The translations under genes and the position numbers were made by a program. Source: Bradyrhizobium aeschynomenes (GTDB lineage Bacteria > Pseudomonadota > Alphaproteobacteria > Rhizobiales > Xanthobacteraceae). Taken from it: a stretch of DNA of 64,000 bases. A model generated the notes under the pieces. The model was not told the DNA's origin and made no database searches. It saw only the letters and a list, made by a program, of their open reading frames with translations. The stretch covers positions 99,823-163,822 of the forward strand of contig NZ_JABFDM010000014.1 of the NCBI RefSeq assembly GCF_013178945.1. The letters run 5' to 3'. Positions 8,992 to 18,337 of the stretch are shown piece by piece. Position 1 is the first letter of the stretch. Every line of letters starts with the position of its first letter.

Positions 8992-9519
8992 GTGAGTAAA
9001 GCAAAGACAGACAAGACCGCCCCCGAGCTCGATACGCCGACCGATCTGTCGCCCGACGCCGTGAACAAGATTTCGACAGCTTTGAACACGCTGCTTGCCG
9101 ACGCCTTCGCGCTGTATCTGAAGACCAAGAATTTCCATTGGCACGTCAGCGGCCGGCACTTTCACGACTATCACGAGATGCTCGACGAGCAGTCGGATGC
9201 GATCTTCGCCACCACGGACCAACTGGCCGAGCGGGTGCGCAAGCTCGGCGGCACCACGATCAAATCGATCAGCCAGATCAGCAAGCTGCAGACCATCAAG
9301 GACAACAACGAGGAGTATGTGCCACCGCGCGAGATGCTGCGGGAGTTGATGGAGGACAACAAGCACATCGCTGCCGCGATGCGGAAGGCGCATGAGGTGT
9401 GCGACGACAATGACGACCCGGCGACCGCGGGATTGCTGGAAAACTTCATCGACGAGACCGAGCGACGCACCTGGTTCTTGTTCGAAGCGAGCCGCCAGGA
9501 AGGCAGCAACGCGGCGTGA
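8992..9519 (+). CDS. dps: Dps-family ferritin-like DNA-protection protein
   Basis: A 175-residue Dps. Such proteins form dodecamers that oxidise Fe(II) with hydrogen peroxide, store iron and shield DNA in stationary phase or under oxidative stress. The dimer-interface ferroxidase ligands are visible in KNFHWHVSGRHFHDYHEMLD and EQSDAIFATTDQLAER. A short Lys-containing N-terminal tail precedes the four-helix core. The start is GTG at 8992. An intrinsic terminator follows at 9545-9576. Confidence 0.93.
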   Translation: MSKAKTDKTAPELDTPTDLSPDAVNKISTALNTLLADAFALYLKTKNFHWHVSGRHFHDYHEMLDEQSDAIFATTDQLAERVRKLGGTTIKSISQISKLQTIKDNNEEYVPPREMLRELMEDNKHIAAAMRKAHEVCDDNDDPATAGLLENFIDETERRTWFLFEASRQEGSNAA

Positions 9520-9544
9520 ACTGACCGCAGGATGCGATCTGAGC

Positions 9545-9576
9545 GACGCGCTGCGACGACGTGGCGCGTCTCTTTT
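9545..9576 (+). terminator. likely dps terminator
   Basis: Arms GACGCG (9545-9550) and CGCGTC (9565-9570) are followed by TCTTTT. The loop is long (14 nt), so strength is uncertain, but position 25 nt after the dps stop codon fits. Confidence 0.5.
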
Positions 9577-9623
9577 CGGTTTGGCCCACGTGTTCGCCTG
9601 GGCGTCGTCGATTGGGTGCGGTG

Positions 9624-10418
9624 CTAGCCGGCCCCGCTCATCGCGAGCAGGCTGCGGTAGATCATGTAGGCAGCCACCGCAAAGACCATCGTGGCGAAAA
9701 CCTTGTTCAAGGTGCCGCGCGTTCCTGAGAGGCGAGCTGCGAGCCTCGCGCCGGCAAGGCCGCCGGCGATGCCGGCGACCAGAAAGATCGCTGCCAGGGC
9801 CCAGTCGACCAGTCCCGACAACGCGTAATTGGTGGCCGTCGTCAGGCCGAAGGCGGTGACGGACACGAGCGACGAGCCGATCGCATAGAGGATCGGCATG
9901 CCCGTCGCGAACATCAGGGCCGGCACGATCAGGAAGCCGCCGCCGATCCCGAAGAAGCCGGACAACGTTCCCGTGCCGAAGCCGAATGCCAGCAGCGGCC
10001 ACAAATTGTCCCGTGAGAGCTTGACGTCCAGATGGCCCTCGCCGCCGCGTTTGCGCAGCATCAGGAGCCCGATGACGATCATCACCAGGGCGAACAGCAG
10101 CAGCAGCTTCTGACCGTCGATCGTTTTACCCAGGGTCGACCCTGCGAAGGCGCCGACCACACCGGTGGCCGCGAACACCAGCGCGCACGGCCATTTGACG
10201 TTGCCGGAACGGGCATGATTGGCGAGGTTGGCGGCCGCGTTGATCGCCACTGCGACCGCGCTGGTGCCGATTGCGACATGCGGATTGGCGACGCCGACCA
10301 GATAGACCATCAGCGGGACGGCAAGGACGGATCCGCCGCCCCCGATGAGGCCGAGCGTGAACCCGACCAGCGAGCCGGATAGCGAGCCGAGCGCAAGCTC
10401 GGCACCGGAAAAGGTCAT
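9624..10418 (-). CDS. TauE/SafE-family sulfite exporter
   Basis: A 264-residue multi-pass inner-membrane protein of the TauE/SafE family, with about eight hydrophobic segments and the repeated family motif: GLIGGGGSVLAVPLMVYLVG near residue 24 and SGFFGIGGGFLIVPALMF near residue 160. Such proteins export sulfite or other sulfonates. It is last in the leftward operon controlled by the BigR-type regulator; sulfite made by persulfide oxidation is the expected cargo here (inference from context). The gap to the upstream metallo-hydrolase gene is 91 nt. Confidence 0.9.
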   Translation of the reverse strand: MTFSGAELALGSLSGSLVGFTLGLIGGGGSVLAVPLMVYLVGVANPHVAIGTSAVAVAINAAANLANHARSGNVKWPCALVFAATGVVGAFAGSTLGKTIDGQKLLLLFALVMIVIGLLMLRKRGGEGHLDVKLSRDNLWPLLAFGFGTGTLSGFFGIGGGFLIVPALMFATGMPILYAIGSSLVSVTAFGLTTATNYALSGLVDWALAAIFLVAGIAGGLAGARLAARLSGTRGTLNKVFATMVFAVAAYMIYRSLLAMSGAG

Positions 10419-10509
10419 GGAAGGAATGCTCCGCCGGAACGTGTCCGGCGCTCGATGGAGGGGGCTGCGGGCCCGGTGGGGGGCCCCGTGCGAAGATCGG
10501 TGCGCGTCG

Positions 10510-11403
10510 TCAAAGCGCGTTGAGCGGAACCTTCAGGAAGCGGCGTCCGCTCTCGTCGGCGCTCGGCAATTGCCCCGCCTTCATGTTCACCTGCAGCGAG
10601 GGAATGATCAGCTTGGGCATGTCCAGTGTGCGGTCGCGCGCCTCCCGCGCCGCGACGAACTCATCCTCGGTGATGCCATCGCGCGCATGGATGTTGTGCG
10701 CGCGCTGTTCGGCGACGGTCGTTTCCCAGCGGATGTCGCGGCCGTTCGGGCCATAATCGTGGCACATGAACAGCCGTGTCGCTGCGGGCAGCTCCAGCAC
10801 CCGGCGGATCGAGCGATACAGCGTGCGCGCATCGCCGCCAGGGAAATCGGCGCGCGCCGAGCCGCCGTCCGGCATGAACAGGGTGTCGCCGACGAACGCG
10901 GCGTCGCCGATCACATGGGTCATGCAGGCCGGCGTGTGTCCCGGCGTATGCATGGCGAACGCGGTCATTCCGCCGATCTGGTAGGTGTCGCCATCCTGGA
11001 ACAGCCGGTCGAACTGGCTGCCGTCGCGCTGGAATTCGGTGCCCTCGTTGAAGATCTTGCCGAAGGTCTCCTGCACGACCCTGATGTTGTCGCCGATGCC
11101 GATCTTGCCGCCCAGCTTTGACTGGATGTACGGCGCCGCCGACAGATGATCAGCATGAACATGCGTCTCGATCAGCCATTCCAGATGCCATCCGCGCTCT
11201 TGGATCAGGCCGATGATCCTGTCCGCCGACAGCGGCGCGATGTGGCCGGACGCATAGTCGATGTCCATGACGGAATCGATCACGGCGCAGGCGGACGAGT
11301 TCGGATCCTTCACCACATAGCTGACGGTGTTGGTGGCCGGATCGAAGAACGGCGTGATGTCGGGCTTCACCGACAGATCGACCGGATGCGGAATGCTGGA
11401 CAT
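10510..11403 (-). CDS. blh: Blh/ETHE1-like MBL-fold persulfide dioxygenase
   Basis: A 297-residue metallo-beta-lactamase-fold protein with the metal-binding motif THVHADH (about residues 79-85) and downstream HTPGHTPAC and CHDYGPNGRD. It resembles BigR-regulated hydrolase Blh and ETHE1-type persulfide dioxygenases, which oxidise glutathione persulfide to sulfite with one iron. The start at 11403 has a strong GGAGG site 6 nt upstream, better than the upstream ATG at 11436. Its neighbours (two YeeE/YedE halves, TauE, BigR) match the known sulfide-detoxification operon. Confidence 0.88.
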   Translation of the reverse strand: MSSIPHPVDLSVKPDITPFFDPATNTVSYVVKDPNSSACAVIDSVMDIDYASGHIAPLSADRIIGLIQERGWHLEWLIETHVHADHLSAAPYIQSKLGGKIGIGDNIRVVQETFGKIFNEGTEFQRDGSQFDRLFQDGDTYQIGGMTAFAMHTPGHTPACMTHVIGDAAFVGDTLFMPDGGSARADFPGGDARTLYRSIRRVLELPAATRLFMCHDYGPNGRDIRWETTVAEQRAHNIHARDGITEDEFVAAREARDRTLDMPKLIIPSLQVNMKAGQLPSADESGRRFLKVPLNAL

Positions 11404-11432
11404 TTGAACCTCCGTCGAAGACCGTTTCTTGT

Positions 11433-11885
11433 TCATTCTGAAGCAGCAGTGGAGAGCGATGGCTGGCGGCTCGCGAAGAGGCGCGCCGCGGCCATCCCGA
11501 TCAGCATGGCGACCACGAACAGCACGATCGCAGGCGAGCCGTAGCCGAGCGCCACGAAGGCGGGGCCCGGGCAGATGCCGGCGAGGCCCCAGCCGATGCC
11601 TAAGATGGCGGGGCCGATCGCGATCCGCCAGTCCAGGGTCTGCGAGGACGGCAGATGGAAGCGATCGTCGAGGAGAGGGCGCTGGCGCCTGAAGATGAGC
11701 CGGAAGCCGACGAAAGTCACCGCCACGGCGCCCGCCATGACGAAGATGAGACTCGGATCCCAGCCGCCGGAGCGGATCGCGGCAAGGTCGAGAAAGTCCA
11801 GCACCTTCTCGGGATTGGACATTCCCGACAGCAGCAGGCCGAGGCCAAAAACGAGTCCGACGACGAACTGGGTGAGAACGGTCAT
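11433..11885 (-). CDS. YeeE/YedE-family membrane protein (half transporter, DUF6691-like)
   Basis: A 150-residue membrane protein, half the size of full YeeE/YedE transporters, with four or five hydrophobic segments. Family signatures are FGLGLLLSGMSNPEKVLDFLD and GIGWGLAGICPGPAFVALG, the latter with the conserved Cys-Pro-Gly. YeeE-type proteins move thiosulfate or other reduced sulfur. It lies 7 nt after a second half-size copy, and the two probably assemble as one transporter. It overlaps a possible longer start of the next gene. Confidence 0.88.
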   Translation of the reverse strand: MTVLTQFVVGLVFGLGLLLSGMSNPEKVLDFLDLAAIRSGGWDPSLIFVMAGAVAVTFVGFRLIFRRQRPLLDDRFHLPSSQTLDWRIAIGPAILGIGWGLAGICPGPAFVALGYGSPAIVLFVVAMLIGMAAARLFASRQPSLSTAASE

Positions 11886-11892
11886 GTCAGCC

Positions 11893-12315
11893 TCACATCA
11901 CGTGACGTGCAAGGAACGTGGTCGCGACCGCGGTCACCATGAACACCAGCGTGGCGACCATCGACCGCGGCGACAGGCTGGCCAATCCGCACACTCCGTG
12001 GCCGGAGGTACAACCGTTGCCCAGCACCGCGCCAAAACCGACCAGCAGCCCGGCCGCCACCAGATCGACCGTGCCGGCCTCGAGATTGAGGGGCGGCAGG
12101 CCGCCAGTCAGGAGGCGGACGATCAGGGCGGCTGCGATCAGGCCCAGAATGAAGGCAAAGCGGCCGGCGATCGCGCCGTTCCAGGGCGGCAGCAGGCGTG
12201 CGGCGATCCCGCTGACGCCGGCAATTCGGCCGGTCAGACCCATCATCATCACGGCGGAAGCCCCAATGAGAGCGCCACCCGCGAGCGCCGTTATGAATGT
12301 ATACTCGTTGATCAT
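11893..12315 (-). CDS. YeeE/YedE-family membrane protein (second half transporter)
   Basis: A 140-residue membrane protein with about four hydrophobic segments and the YeeE/YedE signature GFGAVLGNGCTSGHGVCGLASLSPRS, holding conserved cysteines that bind sulfur species in characterised homologues. The ATG at 12315 is chosen; an upstream in-frame ATG at 12345 would add ten residues. First gene of the leftward sulfide operon, divergent from the bigR-type gene across 87 bp that must hold both promoters. Confidence 0.88.
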   Translation of the reverse strand: MINEYTFITALAGGALIGASAVMMMGLTGRIAGVSGIAARLLPPWNGAIAGRFAFILGLIAAALIVRLLTGGLPPLNLEAGTVDLVAAGLLVGFGAVLGNGCTSGHGVCGLASLSPRSMVATLVFMVTAVATTFLARHVM

Positions 12316-12402
12316 CGTTCTCGGCATTCCTGGCAGTCGGCACATTGCAATTGGATTTCATGTGCATTATTGCTAATATACGAAAATAGAGAAGTAACAA
12401 TC
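12316..12402. promoter_or_regulatory. divergent promoter region of the sulfide operon and bigR
   Basis: An 87-bp AT-rich gap between divergent genes, with the AT-rich core ATTATTGCTAATATA at about 12367-12381. BigR/SqrR repressors bind AT-rich inverted sites in this position; I cannot define the box exactly here, so the operator call is inference from context. Confidence 0.4.
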
Positions 12403-12729
12403 ATGGCAACGCGTGTCGCTCGCAAGTCGGAGGCAGCCCTGGTGGCGGGCCTCGAAGACAAGGCCGAGGAGGCCGCGCGCCTGCTCACGGCCATGGCGAA
12501 CCCGAAGCGGCTCATGGTGCTGTGCAACCTGATCGAAGGCGAACGCGCAGTCGGGGAGCTGGCCGAACAAGTGGGCTTGCGCCAGGCGGCGCTGTCACAA
12601 CATCTCGCGATGATGCGCGCGCTCGACCTGGTCGCGACGCGGCGCGAGGGCCAGACGATCTATTACCGGCTGGCGAGCCACGAGGTCCGCGAGATCCTGC
12701 AGACGCTGTACCGCCTGTATTGCGCCTGA
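12403..12729 (+). CDS. bigR: BigR/SqrR-type ArsR-family persulfide-sensing repressor
   Basis: A 108-residue winged-helix ArsR protein: LLTAMANPKRLMVLCNLIEG, then ELAEQVGLRQAALSQHLAMM and the beta-wing REGQTIYYRL. Cys41 and Cys107 match the two cysteines that form a tetrasulfide or disulfide in BigR and SqrR and release the repressor from DNA when reactive sulfur is present. It is divergent from the YeeE/YedE-Blh-TauE operon, its expected target, and probably represses itself. Start at ATG 12403. Confidence 0.9.
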   Translation: MATRVARKSEAALVAGLEDKAEEAARLLTAMANPKRLMVLCNLIEGERAVGELAEQVGLRQAALSQHLAMMRALDLVATRREGQTIYYRLASHEVREILQTLYRLYCA

Positions 12730-12860
12730 TCGGCGCGCCAGCCGTGCGTCCCAGCCCGCGCACTCTGGTTGGAGGCAGATGGTCGCCGAGAGGCCCGTCA
12801 TCCGGTCCGCCGGGTCGTCTGGATGTCGTGCCGATTGACAGCGTCATGCCCGCTGAATAG

Positions 12861-12883
12861 CATTCTTACAATAAGTAAGAATG
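12861..12883. promoter_or_regulatory. perfect inverted repeat, likely ROK-repressor operator
   Basis: CATTCTTAC-AATAA-GTAAGAATG: 9-bp arms without mismatch and a 5-bp A/T spacer, 14 bp before the GTG start of the ROK-family regulator. The AT-rich palindrome resembles NagC/Mlc/XylR-type operators in form and position, and binding there would block transcription or the ribosome-binding site. Autoregulation is inferred. Confidence 0.7.
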
Positions 12884-12896
12884 ATGGGGAAGCGGG

Positions 12897-14066
12897 GTGC
12901 GGCTCATCCGCAGTCGGCGTGATACGCGATCTGCAGTCCTTGGTTACCTCTGGTGCTCCGGTGGCTCGTTCCGGCCGGATCTGGCGCAGGGGGTCGCGCT
13001 CACCGAAGCCAGCATCTCGCGCATCATCGGCGATCTGAAGGCGGAAGGCGTCATTGAGGAGACGCGGCGCACGGCGCCCTACCGCGGCGGCCCGAGCCAG
13101 TTCGTCACATTGAGCAATCAGATTCGCGTCGCAGCGATCGAGATCTCCAACAATAGTCTGTACTCCGCCGTCGGCACGCTGGCCGGCGAAACGCTGTACT
13201 CTGAGCGATACGATCTTCCCGACGGCCTCGGTGCCGCCGATGTTGCGGCGACGATGACCCGGGCCGTCTGCGATCTCGCCGGCTGGGCCAAGCAGCGCGG
13301 CATCGCCCTGGAGCAACTCGCCGTCTCGATCCCGGGCTATGATCCCGATCTGCGCACCAGTCCCATCGTTGCAGTGAACGTCGCGCGGCTCGACGACCTC
13401 CTGCAGCGCGAGCTTCCGGAGACGCCGGCACGGTTGACCAATTCGATGGTCGCGCGTGCCGTCGGGCATCGGCTGGAGATGGGAACGGGCGTTCTCGGCG
13501 GCTCGTATTTCTTCGTGTTCGTCGGCCATGGCGTCGGCGCGGCCATCGTCGACGAACTGGCCGAGAGCGGCGATGTCGAAACCTGCGAAATCGGCCATGT
13601 CGTGATCGATCCCGGCGGGGCTGTCTGCCGATGCGGGCACGCCGGCTGTCTCGAAACCTATGTGTCTACCGTCGCGCTGGCGAACATTCTCGCGGTGCAG
13701 GAAAGCGAACTGATCAACCGCGGCGACCGTTGGCCTCACGACTACCGCATCTCCGCGCCGGCGCGGGCCGAGATCAGGGCCCGCCTGGGACGGCTGGGCC
13801 TCGCGATCGGCAACGCGCTCAATCTCAATCGGCAGCGGAACGTCGTCATCGCCGGATGGCCGGGGTCTCTGCCGGCGGAGGATCGCGCCAACGTCCTGGA
13901 AGCCATCGGCCAGTCACGCCTGGGCGGCCTGCAAGGGATCGCGCTCACCTTCTCCCCTGCGAGCCTGGGGCGCGAGCCGGTCTCCGGACTGGCGCTGGCC
14001 GCCTTCTCCTTCATCCGGCGCAGCGGCGAGCGTCGCGCGCAGGGTCGGCACTTGATCACAAGCTAA
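12897..14066 (+). CDS. ROK-family transcriptional regulator
   Basis: A 389-residue ROK protein of the NagC/XylR type: an N-terminal winged helix-turn-helix (GVALTEASISRIIGDLKAEG near residue 33) and a sugar-kinase-like domain ending in the ROK zinc motif CRCGHAGCLE (about residues 244-253). ROK repressors sense a sugar or its phosphate. The GTG start at 12897 places the HTH right after the start and lies next to a perfect 9-bp inverted repeat. The following gene encodes a solute-binding protein 43 nt downstream, probably the same transcript. The ligand is unknown. Confidence 0.88.
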   Translation: MRLIRSRRDTRSAVLGYLWCSGGSFRPDLAQGVALTEASISRIIGDLKAEGVIEETRRTAPYRGGPSQFVTLSNQIRVAAIEISNNSLYSAVGTLAGETLYSERYDLPDGLGAADVAATMTRAVCDLAGWAKQRGIALEQLAVSIPGYDPDLRTSPIVAVNVARLDDLLQRELPETPARLTNSMVARAVGHRLEMGTGVLGGSYFFVFVGHGVGAAIVDELAESGDVETCEIGHVVIDPGGAVCRCGHAGCLETYVSTVALANILAVQESELINRGDRWPHDYRISAPARAEIRARLGRLGLAIGNALNLNRQRNVVIAGWPGSLPAEDRANVLEAIGQSRLGGLQGIALTFSPASLGREPVSGLALAAFSFIRRSGERRAQGRHLITS

Positions 14067-14109
14067 CACACGTCGGCAGCGCAAGTCCGACGATCACGGG
14101 AGGGAATGA

Positions 14110-15699
14110 ATGATGAAACGACATCGAGCTCTGCTGCGCCAGGTTCTGGCAGGCGCCGTTCTCTGCCTGGCCGCCACGTTGCCGGCGACCTCCGCCCGTG
14201 CCGATACCGTCCTGAAGGTCAAGCCCTCGGGCGACCTCAAGGTGCTCGACCCGACCATTGCCGCAGATTCGATCGCGCGCAATTTCGGCTATATGATCTA
14301 CGACACGCTGTTCACCGTCGACGACAAGCTTCAGGTCAAGCCGCAGATGGTCGACAGCTGGACCACGTCCGCCGACCGCAAGATTTGGACCTTCAAGCTG
14401 CGCGACGGTCTGAAGTTCGGCGACGGTGCGAGCGTGACGTCGGAGGACGTCGTCGCCTCGCTCAAGCGCTGGAGCCAGGCCGATGCGATGGGGCAGATGC
14501 TGAATGCCCATGGCGCGTCATGGGAGGTCGTCGACACCAAGACCTTCACGCTGACCTTGAAGGAGCCATGGGGCTTCGTGCTCGACGCGCTGGCGAAGCC
14601 GGGCGCGCCCGTGCCCTTCATCGTTCCGGCCAAGGTCATCGCCAGCACCGCGGTGGGCCAGCCGCTCGCGGACCAGACCGGATCGGGCCCCTTCATCTTC
14701 AAGAAGGATGAGTGGGTGCCGGGCTCGAAGCTGGTGTTCGTCAAGAACCCGCATTACGTGCCGCGCACCGAGCCGGCGGCGGGGCTTGCCGGCGGCAAAG
14801 TCGTGAAGTTCGACCGCGTCGAATGGCTGATCATTCCGGACCAGCAGACCGCGCTCGATGCGTTGAAGAAGGGCGAGCTCGATATCGCCGAGGACATTCC
14901 GACGGACCTCGTTCCGGTGGCGAAGGCCGGCAAGAACGTGGTCGTCTCCAACCAGGACGAGATCGGCGTGGCGCAGCAGATCCGGCTGAACTCGATCCAG
15001 CCGCCATTCGACAATCCCGCCATCCGCCGCGCTGCGCTGCTGGCCGTCAATCCGCAGGACTACATCGAGGCCTGGGGCGGCGGCAAGGGCGGGCTGATCA
15101 AGGCCTGCAAGTCGTTCTACATCTGCGCCTCGCCCTACTACACCGAGGCCGGCTTCCCATCCTTCGATCTGGAGAAGGCGAAGACGCTGCTGCGCGAGAG
15201 CGGCTATGACGGCACGCCCGTCGTGATCCTCGACGCGTCCGAAAATGCGCAGATCCATCCCGCGAGCCTCGTCGCCGAGCAGCAGCTCAAGGCGGCTGGT
15301 TTCAAGGTCGATGTCCAGGCGATGGACTGGGCAACGGTGGTGAGCCGCCGCACCAAGAAGGAGCCGGTCGGGCAGGGCGGCTGGTCGATCTTCATCTCCG
15401 GTCCCGGCGGCCTCGACATGATGCTGCCGATCAGCCATCTCGGCCTGCGCTCGAACTGCGACAAGGCCTGGTTCGGCTGGCCGTGCGATGCCGAGATCGA
15501 GAAGCTGCGCGGCGCCTTCGGCGACTCCGCCGACATGGCCGAGCGCAAGGCGCTGGCCGGGCAGATCCAGCAGCGCGCCGTGCAGACCGTGCCGTACATT
15601 CCGATCGCGGTGGCCTATCAGTTCCGCGCAGCGCGCTCGGACCTCATCGGCATCCTCAATCCGCCGGCGCCGGTGTACTGGAACGTGTCGCGGAAGTGA
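14110..15699 (+). CDS. ABC transporter substrate-binding protein, family 5 (oligopeptide type)
   Basis: A 529-residue periplasmic binding protein of the DppA/OppA type (SBP_bac_5). The signal peptide (about residues 3-31, hydrophobic core LAGAVLCLAATLPA, cleavage after SARA) is followed by the family start LKVLDPTIAADSIARNFGYM. Such proteins deliver peptides, opines or sugar oligomers to an ABC permease. No permease or ATPase gene is nearby, so it is an orphan or serves a transporter elsewhere. It follows the ROK regulator closely, which suggests a carbohydrate-linked ligand, but that is inference. Confidence 0.9.
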   Translation: MMKRHRALLRQVLAGAVLCLAATLPATSARADTVLKVKPSGDLKVLDPTIAADSIARNFGYMIYDTLFTVDDKLQVKPQMVDSWTTSADRKIWTFKLRDGLKFGDGASVTSEDVVASLKRWSQADAMGQMLNAHGASWEVVDTKTFTLTLKEPWGFVLDALAKPGAPVPFIVPAKVIASTAVGQPLADQTGSGPFIFKKDEWVPGSKLVFVKNPHYVPRTEPAAGLAGGKVVKFDRVEWLIIPDQQTALDALKKGELDIAEDIPTDLVPVAKAGKNVVVSNQDEIGVAQQIRLNSIQPPFDNPAIRRAALLAVNPQDYIEAWGGGKGGLIKACKSFYICASPYYTEAGFPSFDLEKAKTLLRESGYDGTPVVILDASENAQIHPASLVAEQQLKAAGFKVDVQAMDWATVVSRRTKKEPVGQGGWSIFISGPGGLDMMLPISHLGLRSNCDKAWFGWPCDAEIEKLRGAFGDSADMAERKALAGQIQQRAVQTVPYIPIAVAYQFRAARSDLIGILNPPAPVYWNVSRK

Positions 15700-15711
15700 G
15701 GCGGCGGCGGG

Positions 15712-16206
15712 CTAGCCCTTCGGCAGCTCGAACACCAGGCAGGTGGTGGTGGCGTGCGCGAGCAGCCGTCCCTGCGTGTCGACGATGCGCGCTTCGGCAG
15801 TGGCGGCGCGGCGGCCGAACGACAGCGTGGTGCCTTCGGTTCGCACCACGCCCGTCGCTTCGGTCATCGCCTTGACGAACGAGATCTTGAATTCGAGCGT
15901 GGTGTAGCCGCTGCCCTGCGGGCACTGCGTCTGGACGGCGAGTCCCATCGCCGAATCCAGCAGGATCGCGGCATAGCCGCCGTGCACCGAGCCGATCGGA
16001 TTGTAGTGCCGCAAGCTGGGCACGCTGTGCATCACGACATGGCCCGGCTCCGCGGTGCAGTCGAACGGTTCGACGGTCTGCATGATCGGCGGCTGCGGCA
16101 GGCTCCCGGCAAAGATGCCGCGCACGAAATCGAGGCCCGGCATCGAGGCCAGCACCGACACCGGTACCACGCCGAATTCGATCCCAGGTACGACGGCTTT
16201 GCTCAT
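15712..16206 (-). CDS. PaaI-type hotdog-fold thioesterase
   Basis: A 164-residue protein with a single hotdog domain. The stretch IGSVHGGYAAILLDSAMGLA (about residues 73-92) is the PaaI-family active-site segment (HGG, then acidic Asp), which hydrolyses acyl-CoA thioesters. The ATG at 16206 has a GGGAG site and is preferred to an extension starting at 16269. The substrate is unknown. A 14-bp palindrome lies in its promoter region. Confidence 0.85.
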   Translation of the reverse strand: MSKAVVPGIEFGVVPVSVLASMPGLDFVRGIFAGSLPQPPIMQTVEPFDCTAEPGHVVMHSVPSLRHYNPIGSVHGGYAAILLDSAMGLAVQTQCPQGSGYTTLEFKISFVKAMTEATGVVRTEGTTLSFGRRAATAEARIVDTQGRLLAHATTTCLVFELPKG

Positions 16207-16225
16207 GTCCCATTCTCCCGAATAA

Positions 16226-16239
16226 ATGATGATCATCAT
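16226..16239. promoter_or_regulatory. 14-bp palindrome upstream of the thioesterase gene
   Basis: ATGATGATCATCAT is a perfect palindrome 20 bp upstream of the start codon. On the minus strand it overlaps a TATGAT that could be the -10 element, the usual place for a repressor site. No regulator gene is adjacent. Confidence 0.4.
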
Positions 16240-16301
16240 ACAAAGAAGGCAGCCGCGGCGCGAGCGCAAAACGATGCGGCGTCATCACGATGCTAGGGGC
16301 G

Positions 16302-16330
16302 AAAAAATGCCCGGGAGCGACCCGGGCATT
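16302..16330 (-). terminator. intrinsic terminator of carA
   Basis: On the minus strand AATGCCCGGG, a 5-nt loop and CCCGGGCATT form a 10-bp hairpin followed by further U residues (16302-16305). It lies 25 nt after the carA stop codon. Confidence 0.9.
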
Positions 16331-16354
16331 CGATATTCATCAGTCAGCGCGGCG

Positions 16355-17551
<1,197 letters not shown>

Positions 17552-17743
17552 GAGGCCCCTACATAGTGGGGCAAGCGCCCGGCGTCAAAGCGTGAAGCGG
17601 CCGATTCACACGCGATTTCGGTCAATTTGCGCGGAGAATGGCCCATTTTCAGCATCGGCGACCGGAACGGATGCGGAACCGAGTTGTCTCAGGGGGACGA
17701 ACCGCCTAGACCAGCCGCCAACGGAATTCGAGAGGGCGAGATC

Positions 17744-18199
17744 ATGCTGCGCGACGACATCAACAACGCGGTCAAGGAGGCGATGAAGGCCAAGGACGAG
17801 CGCAAGCTGTCCACCCTTCGCATGGTCAACTCGACGCTGAAGAACGCCGACATCGCCGCGCGAGGCGAGGGCAAGCCGCCGCTGACCGATGCCGACGTGC
17901 TCGCGGTGCTGCAGAAGATGATCAAGCAGCGCCAGGAATCGGTCGAGCTGTACGAGAAGGGCGGCCGTGCCGAGCTCGCCGCCGGCGAGCGCGAGGAGAT
18001 CGCGGTCATCTCGGCCTACCTGCCGAAACAGATGAGCGAGGATGAGGTGAAGTCGGCCATCTCAGCCGCGGTGGCCGAGACCGGCGCCGCCGGCATGAAG
18101 GACATGGGCAAGGTGATCGCCGTGCTGAAGGCCAAGTACACGGGACAGATGGATTTCGCCAAGGCGAGCGCCCTGGTGAAGGCGGCGTTGACAGGCTGA
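17744..18199 (+). CDS. GatB/YqeY domain-containing protein
   Basis: A 151-residue YqeY-family protein (MLRDDINNAVKEAMKAKDER, then VISAYLPKQMSEDEVKSAI and KDMGKVIAVLKAKYTGQMDF). The fold matches the C-terminal tRNA-binding tail of GatB; the family is found alone in many bacteria near rpoD/dnaG, but its function is not settled. A GAGGGCGAG-like ribosome-binding site precedes the ATG at 17744; an upstream extension of the frame to 17627 is not credible. Divergent from carA. Confidence 0.9.
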   Translation: MLRDDINNAVKEAMKAKDERKLSTLRMVNSTLKNADIAARGEGKPPLTDADVLAVLQKMIKQRQESVELYEKGGRAELAAGEREEIAVISAYLPKQMSEDEVKSAISAAVAETGAAGMKDMGKVIAVLKAKYTGQMDFAKASALVKAALTG

Positions 18200-18237
18200 G
18201 CCTGTTGCCGCCGATTTGAGAACCACGACCGCCACAT

Positions 18238-18327
18238 CGCCATGCCCGGGCTTGTCCCGGGCATCCACGTCTTTAAGACTGCACGAGCAGAAAGACGTGG
18301 ATGGCCGGGACAAGCCCGGCCATGACG
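18238..18327. repeat. palindromic intergenic repeat, family B
   Basis: A long inverted repeat: GCCCGGGCTTGTCCCGGGCA... ACGTCTT on the left and AAGACGT ... GGCCGGGACAAGCCCGGCC on the right, about 34-bp arms with small mismatches and a 17-nt loop. This is a common Bradyrhizobium intergenic type. The right arm runs to within 10 nt of the GTG start of the acyl-CoA synthetase and abuts its ribosome-binding site. Confidence 0.85.
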
Positions 18328-18337
18328 GAGAAAAACA

